Source: Burkholderia cepacia (GTDB lineage Bacteria > Pseudomonadota > Gammaproteobacteria > Burkholderiales > Burkholderiaceae). Taken from it: a stretch of 64,000 nucleotides of DNA. The stretch spans positions 36,418-100,417 of the forward strand of contig NZ_LDWR01000002.1 in NCBI RefSeq assembly GCF_001039005.1. The letters are read 5' to 3'. Within the stretch, counting starts at the first letter, position 1. Every line of letters begins with the position of its first letter. Under the pieces are notes generated by a model. That model was given only the letters and a program-made list of their open reading frames with translations, was not told the DNA's origin and did not search any database. Positions 1 through 8,227 of this stretch are shown here, piece after piece. A program made the position numbers and the translations under genes.

Positions 1-2
1 AC

Positions 3-269
3 GACGCCGACTGTCTCGCGTCGATCATCGCGCATGCGTGCCTGCGCCCCGACCATCTGTGGCGCGACCTCGGACTCGACGGGCGCGACGCGGTATCGGC
101 GATGCTCGATCGCTTTTTCCCCGTGCTCGCCGCGCGCAACGTCGCTCACCTGCGCTGGAAGAAATTCCTTGCACAGGAAGTGGCCGCATCGCTCGGCATG
201 CCACCAGGGCCCGCACCCGGATGCCCCGGCTGCGAGGATTTCGGCTTCTGCTTCCCGCAAGCGCGATAA
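3..269 (+). CDS. nifQ: NifQ-like protein, C-terminal fragment (5' end outside window)
   Basis: The window opens inside this gene, so only the last 88 codons are visible; the frame runs from base 3 to a TAA at 267-269. NifQ proteins are thought to carry molybdenum or an Fe-S/Mo cluster into FeMo-cofactor assembly. The visible part has the family's DLWxDLGL-like stretch (HLWRDLGLDGR), the RNVAHLRWKKF segment and the terminal cysteine cluster CPGCEDFGFCF. In NifQ as I remember it the cluster reads C-x4-C-x2-C-x5-C. Here the last three cysteines are present but the first is a glycine (PGPAPGC), so metal binding may be altered. No other nif gene is seen in the window. Confidence 0.75.
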   Translation, partial: DADCLASIIAHACLRPDHLWRDLGLDGRDAVSAMLDRFFPVLAARNVAHLRWKKFLAQEVAASLGMPPGPAPGCPGCEDFGFCFPQAR

Positions 270-292
270 CCGTCGCGGTAGCCTGCGCGGCC

Positions 293-541
293 CATTCGTT
301 TCAACTGGAATTCTTTCCGCACCCCGAACTCGATCCGGCGACGAGCCGGTTCAGTTGCTGCTTCCGGCTGGCGGATGTCGGCGCGTTCTTCGACGACGTG
401 CTCGCGGCCGGCATTCCGGAGCAAGCAAGCGGCAGGCCGCGCGCGCACCGGCCGACACGCGAAGCCTGGGTCGGCACGATCGGCGCACTGATCGACCCGG
501 ACGGTGCGCTGATCCGGTTGATCCAGACGGAAGACCAGGGT
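293..541 (+). pseudogene. VOC/glyoxalase-bleomycin-resistance-like fragment, 5'-truncated
   Basis: Read in the frame starting at 293, this stretch encodes HSFQLEFFPHPELDPATS, then RLADVGAFFDDVLAAGIP, and ends with IDPDGALIRLIQ. This is the order seen in the second half of VOC-superfamily proteins of the bleomycin-resistance type: an FFPHPELDP strand, a VADVDA-like helix, and a final DPDGxLLRF strand. There is no start codon or N-terminal half. The upstream sequence in this frame is the end of the nifQ-like gene read out of frame, and the frame runs on past the domain without a stop. The simplest reading is a decayed remnant joined to nifQ by a deletion. Codon bias in the segment still looks like coding DNA. 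Confidence 0.55.
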
Positions 542-673
542 CGCACCCGCTGTCGTTGTCGCGATCGAGCGGCGATGGAAACGGGCGGGCGCGCGATTCG
601 ACGCACGCCCCATAAACGGTCACCTTGCGACGCGCATCGCATGCGATGTGGCCGCCCGCCGTTCATCACGCAA

Positions 674-1735
674 TCAATGTCGATGCCGGTGATGAATGTC
701 CGGAAAATGCGCATGGCTGTGCGTGATCGGCAGATGCACGTGCGGATGCGTGTGCGGTTCGTCACCGTCGTACGCGAAGTCGTGCGTATGCTGGTGATGT
801 TCGTCGTGCCGATGCCGGTGCGTGTGCTCGAGCCGCTCGTGCGCATGCGTGTGTTCGTGCCGTTCGCGCACGTGCAGCCAGATGCCGACCGCCATCAGCG
901 CGGCGGCGATCCAGAACGTCGCCGGCGGCAGCGCGGGCCAGATCAGCAGCGACAGCACGACGCCGAACAGCGGCGCGATCGAGAAATACGCGCCGGTACG
1001 CGCGCTGCCGAGATGACGCAGCGCGACGACGAACAGCACGAGGCTGATCCCGTAGCCGCCGAGCCCCGTCAGCATCGCGGCAGCCGTGACCGGTACGGCG
1101 GGCAGCGTCGCTCCGGTCGCCAGCGCGATGCCGATGTTCACGGGTCCGGCGATCAGCCCTTTCACGCAGGCGATGACCATCGCGTCGTTCGCGGCAACCT
1201 TGCGGGTCAGGTTGTTGTCGATCGACCAGCACAGGCACGCGCCGACGATCAGCAGCGCGCCGACCGGCACGCCGGCCTGGCCCGGCGTCCACGACAGCAG
1301 CGTGCCGCCGGCGACGATCGCGACCATCCCGAGGAACACTTGCGAGTCCACGTTCTCGCGAAACACGACCCACGCGATGACGGCCGTCAGCACGCCTTCG
1401 AGATTGAGCAGCAACGCGCTCGTCGCCGCCGGCGTGCTCGACAGCCCGAGCATCAGCAAGGCCGGGCCGGCCACGCCGCCCGCCGCGATCGCGCCGGCCA
1501 GCCACGGCAGGTCGGCGCGCTGCAGCGGCGCGGCGGCCGCGGCCGGTGCGCGACGGTTGTGCAGCCCGCGCAGCAGGATCCCGATGCCGAGCCCGACACC
1601 GCTGCCGAGATAGAACAGGCCGGCGACCATGAACGGCGACATCGCACCGATCAGCGCCTTGGCGAGCGGTGTCGCGGCACCGAACAGCGCGGCAGCGGCG
1701 AGTGCGACGAAAATCGCGGAATGTCTCGGGTTCAT
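674..1735 (-). CDS. EamA/DMT-family transporter with histidine-rich C-terminal tail
   Basis: A 353-residue inner-membrane protein. The start at 1735 (MNPRHSAIF) puts a hydrophobic segment directly at the N terminus; the frame is open further upstream but that part is not transporter-like. Two EamA repeats can be followed (about residues 5-145 and 150-285) with roughly ten hydrophobic segments, as in drug/metabolite exporters. The last ~70 residues are unusual: after the final membrane segment the chain is packed with His-Thr and His-Arg-His clusters (HEHTHAHERL, HRHRHDEHHQHTH, ending DIHHRHRH). Such tails normally bind transition metals, so a metal-linked transport or sensing role is a reasonable inference. 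The substrate is unknown. The gene stands alone, with the VOC remnant downstream. Confidence 0.85.
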   Translation of the reverse strand: MNPRHSAIFVALAAAALFGAATPLAKALIGAMSPFMVAGLFYLGSGVGLGIGILLRGLHNRRAPAAAAAPLQRADLPWLAGAIAAGGVAGPALLMLGLSSTPAATSALLLNLEGVLTAVIAWVVFRENVDSQVFLGMVAIVAGGTLLSWTPGQAGVPVGALLIVGACLCWSIDNNLTRKVAANDAMVIACVKGLIAGPVNIGIALATGATLPAVPVTAAAMLTGLGGYGISLVLFVVALRHLGSARTGAYFSIAPLFGVVLSLLIWPALPPATFWIAAALMAVGIWLHVRERHEHTHAHERLEHTHRHRHDEHHQHTHDFAYDGDEPHTHPHVHLPITHSHAHFPDIHHRHRH

Positions 1736-2133
1736 GATCCGGTTTGAATTGATGTTGAAAAATGATGAACGTGGCTTCGGGTCGTATAGGGTCGGCGCGA
1801 GCGCCCTGCATCTTTCCAAATGAAAGCTGCATCGCAGTGGCCGACTTGCTCTCGGCCTGACGATCCCGGCGAGATTATCGCGCGTCATCGTGTCACGATG
1901 GCCGGACGACATCGTTCACATGCCAATCGGCGATCCCGATATCAATATTTTAGGAAACCGAATTATTTGATTGGAGCATTACTGCATTCAGGCATGCTTG
2001 TTATTCATACGCACACAGGAACGTCGAAGCATCGTGCAGACAGCACTCGTTGACGGGCCTGTTTCGTCCGGTCGCGTTGTCGGTCTGATGCTGGATGGAT
2101 GCGTGCCGGCAGTCGAGCGCCGGGGAGGCAGTC
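1736..2133. other. Intergenic region, nothing convincing
   Basis: About 400 bp between the start of the EamA gene and the hairpin beyond the ProQ gene. Part is relatively AT-rich (around 1940-2040). It should hold the EamA promoter on the minus strand. No gene, RNA or repeat was recognised. Confidence 0.4.
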
Positions 2134-2161
2134 CTGACCTGCCTCGAGCGAGGCAGGTCAG
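2134..2161. repeat. Perfect 12-bp-stem inverted repeat downstream of the ProQ-domain gene
   Basis: The arms CTGACCTGCCTC and GAGGCAGGTCAG pair perfectly around the loop GAGC. It lies about 75 bp beyond the stop of the minus-strand ProQ-domain gene, so it could end that transcript, but neither side has a run of T, so it is not a textbook intrinsic terminator. A protein-binding site or a processed RNA 3' end are alternatives. Confidence 0.5.
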
Positions 2162-2235
2162 TCTGTCGTGTCATGCGCCGCATGCGGCATGCATGCGAAT
2201 GAGCGCCATGCAGTCGCACGGCGGCGCGGCATGTG

Positions 2236-3045
2236 TTACTCGTTTCCGGCCGTTTGCTGCTCGACCTGCGGCGCGGCGTGGGTCTGCGCTTCCGCGTTCG
2301 CCGGTTGCGGCGCGACGGCGGCGGTGTCGGTTTGCGCTTCCGGGTTCGCCGATTGCGACGCGACGGCGGCGGTCTGCGCTTCCGGGTTCGCCGGTTGCGA
2401 CGCGACGGCGGCGGCGGCCGCGGAGTCTGTCTGCGCTTCCGCTTCCGCCGGTTGCGGCGCGGCAGCGGCCTCGGCCTGCTGCTCGGCCTTAGGCGGCTGC
2501 TGCGCGCCCTTGGCCGATTGCGCCGCACCCTTGCCGGGGCGGCGTGCCTTCAGCCGGCGCGCACGCGCTGCGTCGTCATGCGTCACGCGCCCTGCTTCGT
2601 TGCCTTGCAGATCGACCCGCACCGCGTCTTCGACGAGGCAGGACCAGTAGCGGTTGCCACGGCACCACGTCGACATCGCTTCGCGCAGTTCAGCTTCGTT
2701 GAGGCCCACCGACTGTGCCTCGCGTGCGAGGTCGTCCCAAATGCCGACCTTGAGCGGCACTTTGGGGGCCGGATTCTTCGGGAACGCGCGCGGAAACTTC
2801 CGCTGCAGTTTGCCGATCGCGACGATGACCGGATCGACCGGCGCCGACGGCTTCGCCGCAGCGGGTTTCGCGCGATGCGATGCTTTCGCGCCGGCACCCG
2901 GTTTGGCGCCGCGGGGCGGCTGGTCGCCACCGGACTTCGGCTTCGCGCCGGCGTCCGTCGGCGCTGCCGGCCGCTTCGCGTTGCGATCCTGCTTGGCCTT
3001 CGCTGCGAGCTGCGCCCGCAATTCGGCAAGTTGTTCAAAACCCAT
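2236..3045 (-). CDS. ProQ/FinO-domain RNA-binding protein
   Basis: A 269-residue protein starting at MGFEQLAEL (3045). ProQ/FinO-domain proteins are RNA chaperones that bind structured small RNAs and mRNA 3' ends. Order of parts: a short N-terminal helix; a basic Lys/Ala/Pro linker (about 15-75); the FinO core (about 78-160) with VDPVIVAIGKLQRKFPRAF, PLKVGIWDDL and the STWCRGNRYW motif; a basic stretch ARRLKARRPGKG; then a ~90-residue Ala/Pro/Gln tail of imperfect repeats of the type SQPANPEAQT. Both flanks are disordered extensions longer than those of E. coli ProQ. On a secondary replicon a FinO-type role with replicon-specific RNAs is possible but unproved. Confidence 0.85.
   Translation of the reverse strand: MGFEQLAELRAQLAAKAKQDRNAKRPAAPTDAGAKPKSGGDQPPRGAKPGAGAKASHRAKPAAAKPSAPVDPVIVAIGKLQRKFPRAFPKNPAPKVPLKVGIWDDLAREAQSVGLNEAELREAMSTWCRGNRYWSCLVEDAVRVDLQGNEAGRVTHDDAARARRLKARRPGKGAAQSAKGAQQPPKAEQQAEAAAAPQPAEAEAQTDSAAAAAVASQPANPEAQTAAVASQSANPEAQTDTAAVAPQPANAEAQTHAAPQVEQQTAGNE
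2270..2420 (-). repeat. Imperfect coding repeats in the ProQ-protein tail
   Basis: The DNA encoding the C-terminal tail repeats the peptide pattern A-S/P-Q-P/S-A-N-P/A-E-A-Q-T about four times, which shows in the DNA as recurring GCGACGGCGGCGGT-like and TTCGGGTTCGCCG-like blocks. Repeats of this kind change copy number readily. Confidence 0.6.
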
Positions 3046-3767
3046 AAATTCAATCCACCAGGAATATAAGGTGTGGTTCGTGCGGCCATTCCGCGCGGCG
3101 CAACCGCTTCGCCGCCATGCATGCGCCCCGTCCGCCTCCGATGCGGAACACTGCGGGGCCGCATCGTGCACGCCACTCTGTTTTCAGGCACCCGGCCACG
3201 ATGCCGGACAAGGCAGGAGTGGAAGTATACCGGTACGCGCGGCAGCCGGCTGACTCGCCGGTCTGCAATTGCCCGATCCGGGGGCCCGGAAATGCGTCCG
3301 CGCGGTCGTGTTGCGCATTATATGGATACGCTCCCGGATGTCACGTGGCTCACCGCCGTCACCGAAAATCGGGCCAGTCTCGTGCGACACGATCTGCCCG
3401 GCTTCGGCGCTTGCCGACACCCGCCGTGCGGCATTCCGCCCGACAAAGGCGGGGACGATCGCGTCGCCCGAGTGCGGTGACGAACATGCCAACGATCCCG
3501 GTTCGCGAGCGACGCACCGCATGCGGCGATGGATCGGCGCAACGTCTTTGCGACACGCCCGTACGCCCATCGATTACACCGGCACCCGGCCCCGATTCGT
3601 TGCGCTCGCATCGATCGCGTGGCGGACGAGGATGCCGGAAAATGCGTAGTATGGCCGGATCAACGTCGTCGGCAGCATACCTCGGCCCGTCTCGCTGCGC
3701 ACCCGGTCAGCTGGCGGCGTCCCTCTTGCCTGCGAAAAGAACCGGTTATACGAAACGGAGCGGATTC
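3046..3767. other. 720-bp gap without a supported gene
   Basis: The sequence between the ProQ-domain gene and the DUF2889 gene has several overlapping open frames on both strands, but none has a recognisable product, a Shine-Dalgarno sequence or a clear codon bias. The left end should carry the ProQ-gene promoter (minus strand) and the right end the DUF2889 promoter (plus strand). Confidence 0.4.
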
Positions 3768-4352
3768 ATGGTTCCCCAACACGAGATTCTCCACGACGGC
3801 ATCACGCGCGAGGAGATTCACCATCGACAGATCGACATGCGCGGCTACCGACGCAGCGACGGCCTGTTCGAAGTGACGGCCTGTCTCGCGGATCGCAAGA
3901 CAAGCGATTTCACGCCGCCGGGCGGCACGCGGACGGCCGCGGCACTGTCGCCGATCCACGACCTCGGCGTGACGCTGGTCTTCGACGTCGACATGGTCGT
4001 CCGCGCCGTATCCACCTTCATCAAGTCGCACCCGTATGCGCAGTGCCCGGGCGGCGGCGACTCGCTGCAGGCGCTCGTCGGGCTGACCATCGGTGCCGGC
4101 TGGAACAGCGAGATCCGCAAGCGCCTGCCGTCCTGCGATACGTGCACACACCTGAAGGAATTGCTCGGCCCGGTCGCCACCACGGCCTATCAGACGATGG
4201 TCGGCATCCGGCCGTCGTCGCTCGACTACCGCGACAGCGAAGGAAAGCCGCTCAAGATCGACAGTTGCCATGCATATGGTGCATCGCGCGATCTCGTGAA
4301 GCGTCTTTGGCCCGAATACCATCAGCCTTCGGCGCCGGCACAAGGCAGCTAA
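3768..4352 (+). CDS. DUF2889 family protein
   Basis: A 194-residue protein of the DUF2889 type. The start at 3768 (MVPQHEILHDG) follows GAAACGGAGCGG, a usable ribosome-binding site; the frame is open upstream but that part does not look coding. Recognisable pieces are RQIDMRGYRRSDGLFEVTACLADRK cut into its parts (RGYRRSDGLFEV, then CLADRK), LVFDVDMVVRAV, a CPGGGDSLQALVGLTIGAGW stretch and the cysteine-bearing RKRLPSCDTCTHLKELL. Family function is unknown; members often lie in aromatic-degradation or amino-acid neighbourhoods. No signal peptide or membrane segment. Nothing around it suggests a pathway. Confidence 0.8.
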   Translation: MVPQHEILHDGITREEIHHRQIDMRGYRRSDGLFEVTACLADRKTSDFTPPGGTRTAAALSPIHDLGVTLVFDVDMVVRAVSTFIKSHPYAQCPGGGDSLQALVGLTIGAGWNSEIRKRLPSCDTCTHLKELLGPVATTAYQTMVGIRPSSLDYRDSEGKPLKIDSCHAYGASRDLVKRLWPEYHQPSAPAQGS

Positions 4353-4463
4353 GGACTCGGCATTCGGCCGGTCCGGTGTCTGCAGGAACGTGTGAGTTGT
4401 GTGCACAAACGGCCGCAGCCCTCGTCTCGCGTCGACCGGTTGCCGCTGACGCCACACCGGACG

Positions 4464-4955
4464 TCAGAACACGCCCAGCGCGAGTCCTGCGGCCAGGCCC
4501 GCACCGAGTTCGGCGCAACGCGCGAGGTCATCGGTATCGATCGTCTTCGGTGCGAGGATGCGCTCCGGCGTCTGCGCGTGAGTACAGACGATCAGGCCGG
4601 GCGCCACGTTCTTCAGTCGCCATCCGGTCGCGATCCGGTCGATCTGCCGCAACGCGTTCTGTCCGTCGCTACCCGCGCAGATCATGGCCGCATACGGGCG
4701 GCCGTTCACACGATCGAGCGCCGCGTAATAACAGCGATCGAAAAAGTCCTTCATCAGCCCGGACATCGCCGCGAGATTCTCGGGCGTCGCAAACAGGTAG
4801 GCATCGGCGACCAGCACGTCGGCGGCGCTCGTCGCGTCCGCGCGCTGTAGCCTGACGTCGACACCGGGTTGCTCACGCGCCGCGCCGGCAGCCGCTTCGG
4901 CCATCTGCTGCGTGCCTCCGGTCATCGTGTGATAGACGATCAACAGCGTCTTCAT
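4464..4955 (-). CDS. Flavodoxin-fold / NAD(P)H-dependent FMN reductase-like protein
   Basis: A 163-residue cytoplasmic protein. The N terminus MKTLLIVYHTMTGGTQQMAEA has the first beta strand and the phosphate-binding loop (H-T-M-T-G-G-T) of flavodoxins; ADAYLFATPENLAAMSGLMKDFFDR matches the second FMN loop region, and YAAMICAGSDG the third. It therefore probably binds FMN and reduces a quinone or similar acceptor, but the specificity cannot be read from sequence. Single gene, with a tandem repeat region and a TetR gene upstream. Confidence 0.75.
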   Translation of the reverse strand: MKTLLIVYHTMTGGTQQMAEAAAGAAREQPGVDVRLQRADATSAADVLVADAYLFATPENLAAMSGLMKDFFDRCYYAALDRVNGRPYAAMICAGSDGQNALRQIDRIATGWRLKNVAPGLIVCTHAQTPERILAPKTIDTDDLARCAELGAGLAAGLALGVF

Positions 4956-5076
4956 TCGTAGTCGCTCGCGTTCGGCGTCAGGTACGGCGGCGGCGGCCGG
5001 TATCTGCTGGATGGCTATTCGTCACGTGTCGAGGCGGTTCTGCGTTCACTTGTGCGGATCGGCGGGTTGGCACGCA

Positions 5077-5140
5077 CGTCGGCTCGTCGGCTCGTCGGCT
5101 CGTCGGCTCGTCGGCTCGTCGGCTCGTCGGCTCGTCGGCG
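5077..5140. repeat. 8-bp tandem repeat, eight copies
   Basis: The unit CGTCGGCT is repeated head to tail eight times without interruption; the last copy ends in G instead of T. It lies between the flavodoxin-like gene and the TetR gene and is not inside either. Because the unit is not a multiple of three, copy-number change would shift any frame that crossed it. Confidence 0.9.
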
Positions 5141-5207
5141 CGAAGCGCGCATCGATCGTACGCATGGCTCCGGCTTCGATTCGCGCATGATCTTCCGCGG
5201 TAAACGG

Positions 5208-5861
5208 TCAGCCTGGCGTGGCGCGTGATGCGTCGCCGTCGTCCGACCGCGCGTAGTACGCGAGAAACATGTCGGCAGCGGAGTGCGCAACTTTCTGCTG
5301 CTCCGGCGCCGTGAGCGGCGGCTGGCCCATCGTTATCTGCGGCCAGAATGCGAATGCCTTCACGACGCCATGCAACTGATGCGCGGCAAACACCGGATCG
5401 GTGACCGACAGGCGGCCGGCGGCCGCGGCCGCCCGCAACCAGACCGTCACGTCTTCCTCGCGCTCGCCGAGACGCTCGACCATGTCGCGCGCGCGTTCCG
5501 GCGAATGAATGGCCGCCCCGATCGCGACGCGCGCGAGTGCGAGAAATGACTCGTCGCTCATCAGGCGCAATTTGCGGTCCAGCAACGCGAGCAGTTGCTC
5601 GCGCAGCGGCACGTCGGCGCGATAGGTCGGCGAACTGCCGGTCCGGGTCGCATCCCACAGCTTGTGCAGGATCGCGGCGAACAACGTTTCCTTGCCCGGA
5701 AAGTGGTTGTAGACCGTGCGCTTCGACACGTCCGCACGCGCGGCGATGCGATCCATGCTGGTCGCGTCATAGCCGGCCGCGAGAAATTCCTCGATGGCCG
5801 CATCGACGATGGCCGCGCGCTTTCGATCGGTCAGCCGCTGAGGGGGAGTGCTGGTATCCAT
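5208..5861 (-). CDS. TetR/AcrR-family transcriptional regulator
   Basis: A 217-residue repressor-type protein. The N-terminal helix-turn-helix (about residues 12-60) reads RKRAAIVDAAIEEFLAAGY, then TSMDRIAARADVSKRTVYNHF, then PGKETLFAAIL, the standard TetR DNA-binding unit. The C-terminal domain (about 80-205) is of the AefR-like type. It is divergent from the metallo-beta-lactamase-fold gene across 83 bp that contain a clear palindrome, so self-regulation and control of that hydrolase are likely. The ligand is unknown. Confidence 0.9.
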   Translation of the reverse strand: MDTSTPPQRLTDRKRAAIVDAAIEEFLAAGYDATSMDRIAARADVSKRTVYNHFPGKETLFAAILHKLWDATRTGSSPTYRADVPLREQLLALLDRKLRLMSDESFLALARVAIGAAIHSPERARDMVERLGEREEDVTVWLRAAAAAGRLSVTDPVFAAHQLHGVVKAFAFWPQITMGQPPLTAPEQQKVAHSAADMFLAYYARSDDGDASRATPG

Positions 5862-5905
5862 ACGGAAATTTTACACCGGGCAGTTTACTTATCCTAAAAA
5901 TAAAC

Positions 5906-5921
5906 TACACTGTTTAGTGTA
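5906..5921. promoter_or_regulatory. Candidate TetR operator
   Basis: TACACT-GTTT-AGTGTA, a perfect 6-bp inverted repeat with a 4-bp spacer, in the AT-rich gap between the divergent TetR and hydrolase genes. A second, looser symmetry (AGTTTAC ... ATAAACT) lies just to its left. Position and symmetry are what is expected of a TetR operator; binding is inferred. Confidence 0.5.
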
Positions 5922-5944
5922 CTTTATTCTCCGGACGAACCGAC

Positions 5945-7069
5945 ATGGCATCGCCTCTCGTTTTGATTCACCGCATTCTGGGTTTTGCGGCCGCCAGGCG
6001 CGGCCGCACGCTGTCCAGCGATTCGCCGCAGCACAATGGCGAGCGCTTCAGCAATGTCGCGCCGCGTCCGGTCGAAGGGTTCGGCAAGACGCTCGGGATC
6101 GCCTGGAACATGCTGGTCAACAAGCCGCGCAATACCGCGCCGGCAGGCGCGCTGCCCGTCGATTCGCTGACCCGCGCGGAACTCGACGCGGCCCCTGATC
6201 GCAGCCTGTACCGACTTGGCCATTCGACGCTGCTGCTCAAGCTGCGCGGCGAATTCTGGCTGACCGATCCCGTGTTCGCCGAACGCGCATCGCCGTTTCG
6301 ACGCGTCGGCCCCAAGCGCTTCCATGCGCCGCCGATCGCACTTGAAGATCTTCCGCCGTTGCGCGGCGTGATCCTGTCGCACGATCACTACGATCACCTC
6401 GACCGCGATACGGTGCTCGCACTCGCGGCAACCACCGGCGTGTTCGTGACAACGTTGGGCGTCGGCGATCGCCTGATCGAATGGGGTATCGACGCGACGA
6501 AGGTCCGTCAGCTCGACTGGTGGCAGAGTGTCGACGTGGCCGGCCTGACGTTGACCGCGACACCCGCGCAGCACTTCTCCGGGCGCAGCCTGTTCGACGG
6601 CAACAGCACGCTGTGGGCGTCGTGGGTCATCGTCGACGACGACCTGCGCGTGTTCTTCAGCGGCGACACCGGCTACTTCGACGGGTTCCGGACGATCGGC
6701 GAGCGCCTCGGGCCGTTCGACGTGACGCTGATCGAAACGGGCGCATACGATGCGCAATGGCCGTACGTGCACATGCAGCCGGAAGAAACCGTGCAGGCAC
6801 ACATCGATTTGCGCGGACGCTGGCTGATCCCGATCCACAACGGCACATTCGATCTCGCGATGCATCGCTGGCAGGAGCCGTTCGAGCGCGTCACGGCGCT
6901 GTCGATCGTGCGCGGCGTCGAGCTGTCGACGCCCAGGATGGGCGAGCGGCTCAATCTCGACGCACCGCATCGCGGCGAGCGTTGGTGGCGCACGGTAGAC
7001 GAACGCGCGACGACGCCGGCAACGAAATCACGCCGCTGGCAGCTCTGCGCGACGCAGGCGACGAAGTAA
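5945..7069 (+). CDS. Metallo-beta-lactamase-fold hydrolase (UlaG / NAPE-PLD-like)
   Basis: A 374-residue zinc hydrolase. After an N-terminal extension, the core starts near residue 95 with LYRLGHSTLLLKLRG and carries the metal motif SHDHYDHLD (H-x-H-x-D-H), then AQHFSGR (second ligand region), FSGDTGY (bridging Asp) and IPIHNGTFDLA (last His). This layout matches MBL-fold proteins of the N-acyl-phosphatidylethanolamine phospholipase D / UlaG type, also annotated as outer-membrane-associated hydrolases. It has an N-terminal hydrophobic stretch (ASPLVLIHRILGFAAA) that may anchor it. The TetR gene is divergent, which suggests induction by a small molecule, possibly a lipid. The natural substrate is unknown. 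Confidence 0.85.
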   Translation: MASPLVLIHRILGFAAARRGRTLSSDSPQHNGERFSNVAPRPVEGFGKTLGIAWNMLVNKPRNTAPAGALPVDSLTRAELDAAPDRSLYRLGHSTLLLKLRGEFWLTDPVFAERASPFRRVGPKRFHAPPIALEDLPPLRGVILSHDHYDHLDRDTVLALAATTGVFVTTLGVGDRLIEWGIDATKVRQLDWWQSVDVAGLTLTATPAQHFSGRSLFDGNSTLWASWVIVDDDLRVFFSGDTGYFDGFRTIGERLGPFDVTLIETGAYDAQWPYVHMQPEETVQAHIDLRGRWLIPIHNGTFDLAMHRWQEPFERVTALSIVRGVELSTPRMGERLNLDAPHRGERWWRTVDERATTPATKSRRWQLCATQATK

Positions 7070-7196
7070 CAGGTTCACCGTTCGTGGCGCACTCCTTCCG
7101 GGAGCGCGGCAATGCCGCGATTCCGGAAGAGACGTTACCGGGGCACCTGCACGTCGGCGGCGTGCCTGAAGACACGATCCCCTGAATAGAGAAGCC

Positions 7197-8207
7197 ATGC
7201 ATCCGGCACCCGTCCGATACACACCCAGCCAACGAGACGACGGCGTCGCCATCGACGCACGCAACCAAGCAGACTCCAGGTCGACCAGCCGCGAGAACGA
7301 CCTGCGGCACACGCTCGCAGAGCGCGTCGCGAAATGGACCGAAGGCGTCGACCACCTCACCACTGCCATTCCGAACCTGAGTTTCCATCGAAGGGAAGCA
7401 CCGACGCAGCCGATGGACTGCATGGTCGAGCCGAGCTTCGGTCTCGTCGTTCAGGGCGCGAAGCGGATGATTCAGAGCGGCGATGCCTATATCTACGACG
7501 CCAATCGCTTCCTGATCACGTCACTGGATTTGCCGGGTTCGACGCAGGTCATCGAGGCCAGCCGCGAAAAACCGTTTCTCGGGCTCGGGCTCAAGCTGGA
7601 TTTTCGCGTGATGGCCGAACTGATGGCGCAGGTCGCACCGGATCACGACGAGCCCGCCGCAGGCCGCGGCCTCGTCGTCGGCGACATGACCGAACCGCTG
7701 TACGACGCGCTGAACCGGTTGCTGGCATTGCTGGATGACCCGAACGCCATTGCCGTGCTCGCACCGTACGTCGAGCGGGAAATCTACTACCGCCTGCTGA
7801 CGAGCGACCAGGGCGCCCGCCTGCGTCAGATCGCGTCCGCCGGCAGCCAGGGCAATCGTGTGTCGCGCGCGATCCGGTGGTTGCGGACCCACTATGACGA
7901 GTCGCTGCGAGTCGACGATCTTGCGGCGCAAGTTCAGATGAGCAGTTCGACCTTCCATCACCACTTCCGCCAGCTCACCGGCATGAGCCCGCTGCAGTAT
8001 CAGAAATGGATACGGCTCAATGAGGCGCGTCGGCTGATGCTGTCCGAGCGGCTCGACGCCGCGTCAGCGTCGTTCAGGGTCGGGTATGCGAGCCCGACCC
8101 AGTTCAATCGCGAATACAGCCGGTTGTTCGGCAATTCACCGCGAAGAGATATCGATAGCCTGCGCGGCAGGACGGACGTCGTTCTGTCGATCGCGGCAAC
8201 GTATTGA
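7197..8207 (+). CDS. AraC-family regulator with AraC_N (cupin-like) domain
   Basis: A 336-residue regulator. An AraC_N-type sensor domain (about 70-220) contains CMVEPSFGLVVQGAKRM and SLDLPGSTQVIEAS; the two C-terminal helix-turn-helix units (about 225-325) include IRWLRTHYDESLRVDDLA, MSSSTFHHHFRQLTGMSPLQ and a second unit GYASPTQFNREYSRLFG. It closely resembles the AraC protein at 20717-21697 in the same domain order. It stands alone 127 bp after the hydrolase gene, with the parS-bearing region just downstream. The first ~45 residues are poor in recognisable structure, so the true start could be further in. Confidence 0.85.
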   Translation: MHPAPVRYTPSQRDDGVAIDARNQADSRSTSRENDLRHTLAERVAKWTEGVDHLTTAIPNLSFHRREAPTQPMDCMVEPSFGLVVQGAKRMIQSGDAYIYDANRFLITSLDLPGSTQVIEASREKPFLGLGLKLDFRVMAELMAQVAPDHDEPAAGRGLVVGDMTEPLYDALNRLLALLDDPNAIAVLAPYVEREIYYRLLTSDQGARLRQIASAGSQGNRVSRAIRWLRTHYDESLRVDDLAAQVQMSSSTFHHHFRQLTGMSPLQYQKWIRLNEARRLMLSERLDAASASFRVGYASPTQFNREYSRLFGNSPRRDIDSLRGRTDVVLSIAATY

Positions 8208-8227
8208 TCGCGGGACTGGAGCAGGGC

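Noticed and set aside
38..1747. 569-codon open frame on the plus strand
   Set aside because: Mostly the antisense of the EamA gene; only the piece at 293-541 resembles a real domain, and it is listed as a remnant.
2134..2161. Possible intrinsic terminator
   Set aside because: Perfect stem but no T run on either strand, so it is listed only as an inverted repeat.
5077..5140. CRISPR array
   Set aside because: The repeat unit is 8 bp, head to tail with no spacers; a simple tandem repeat.
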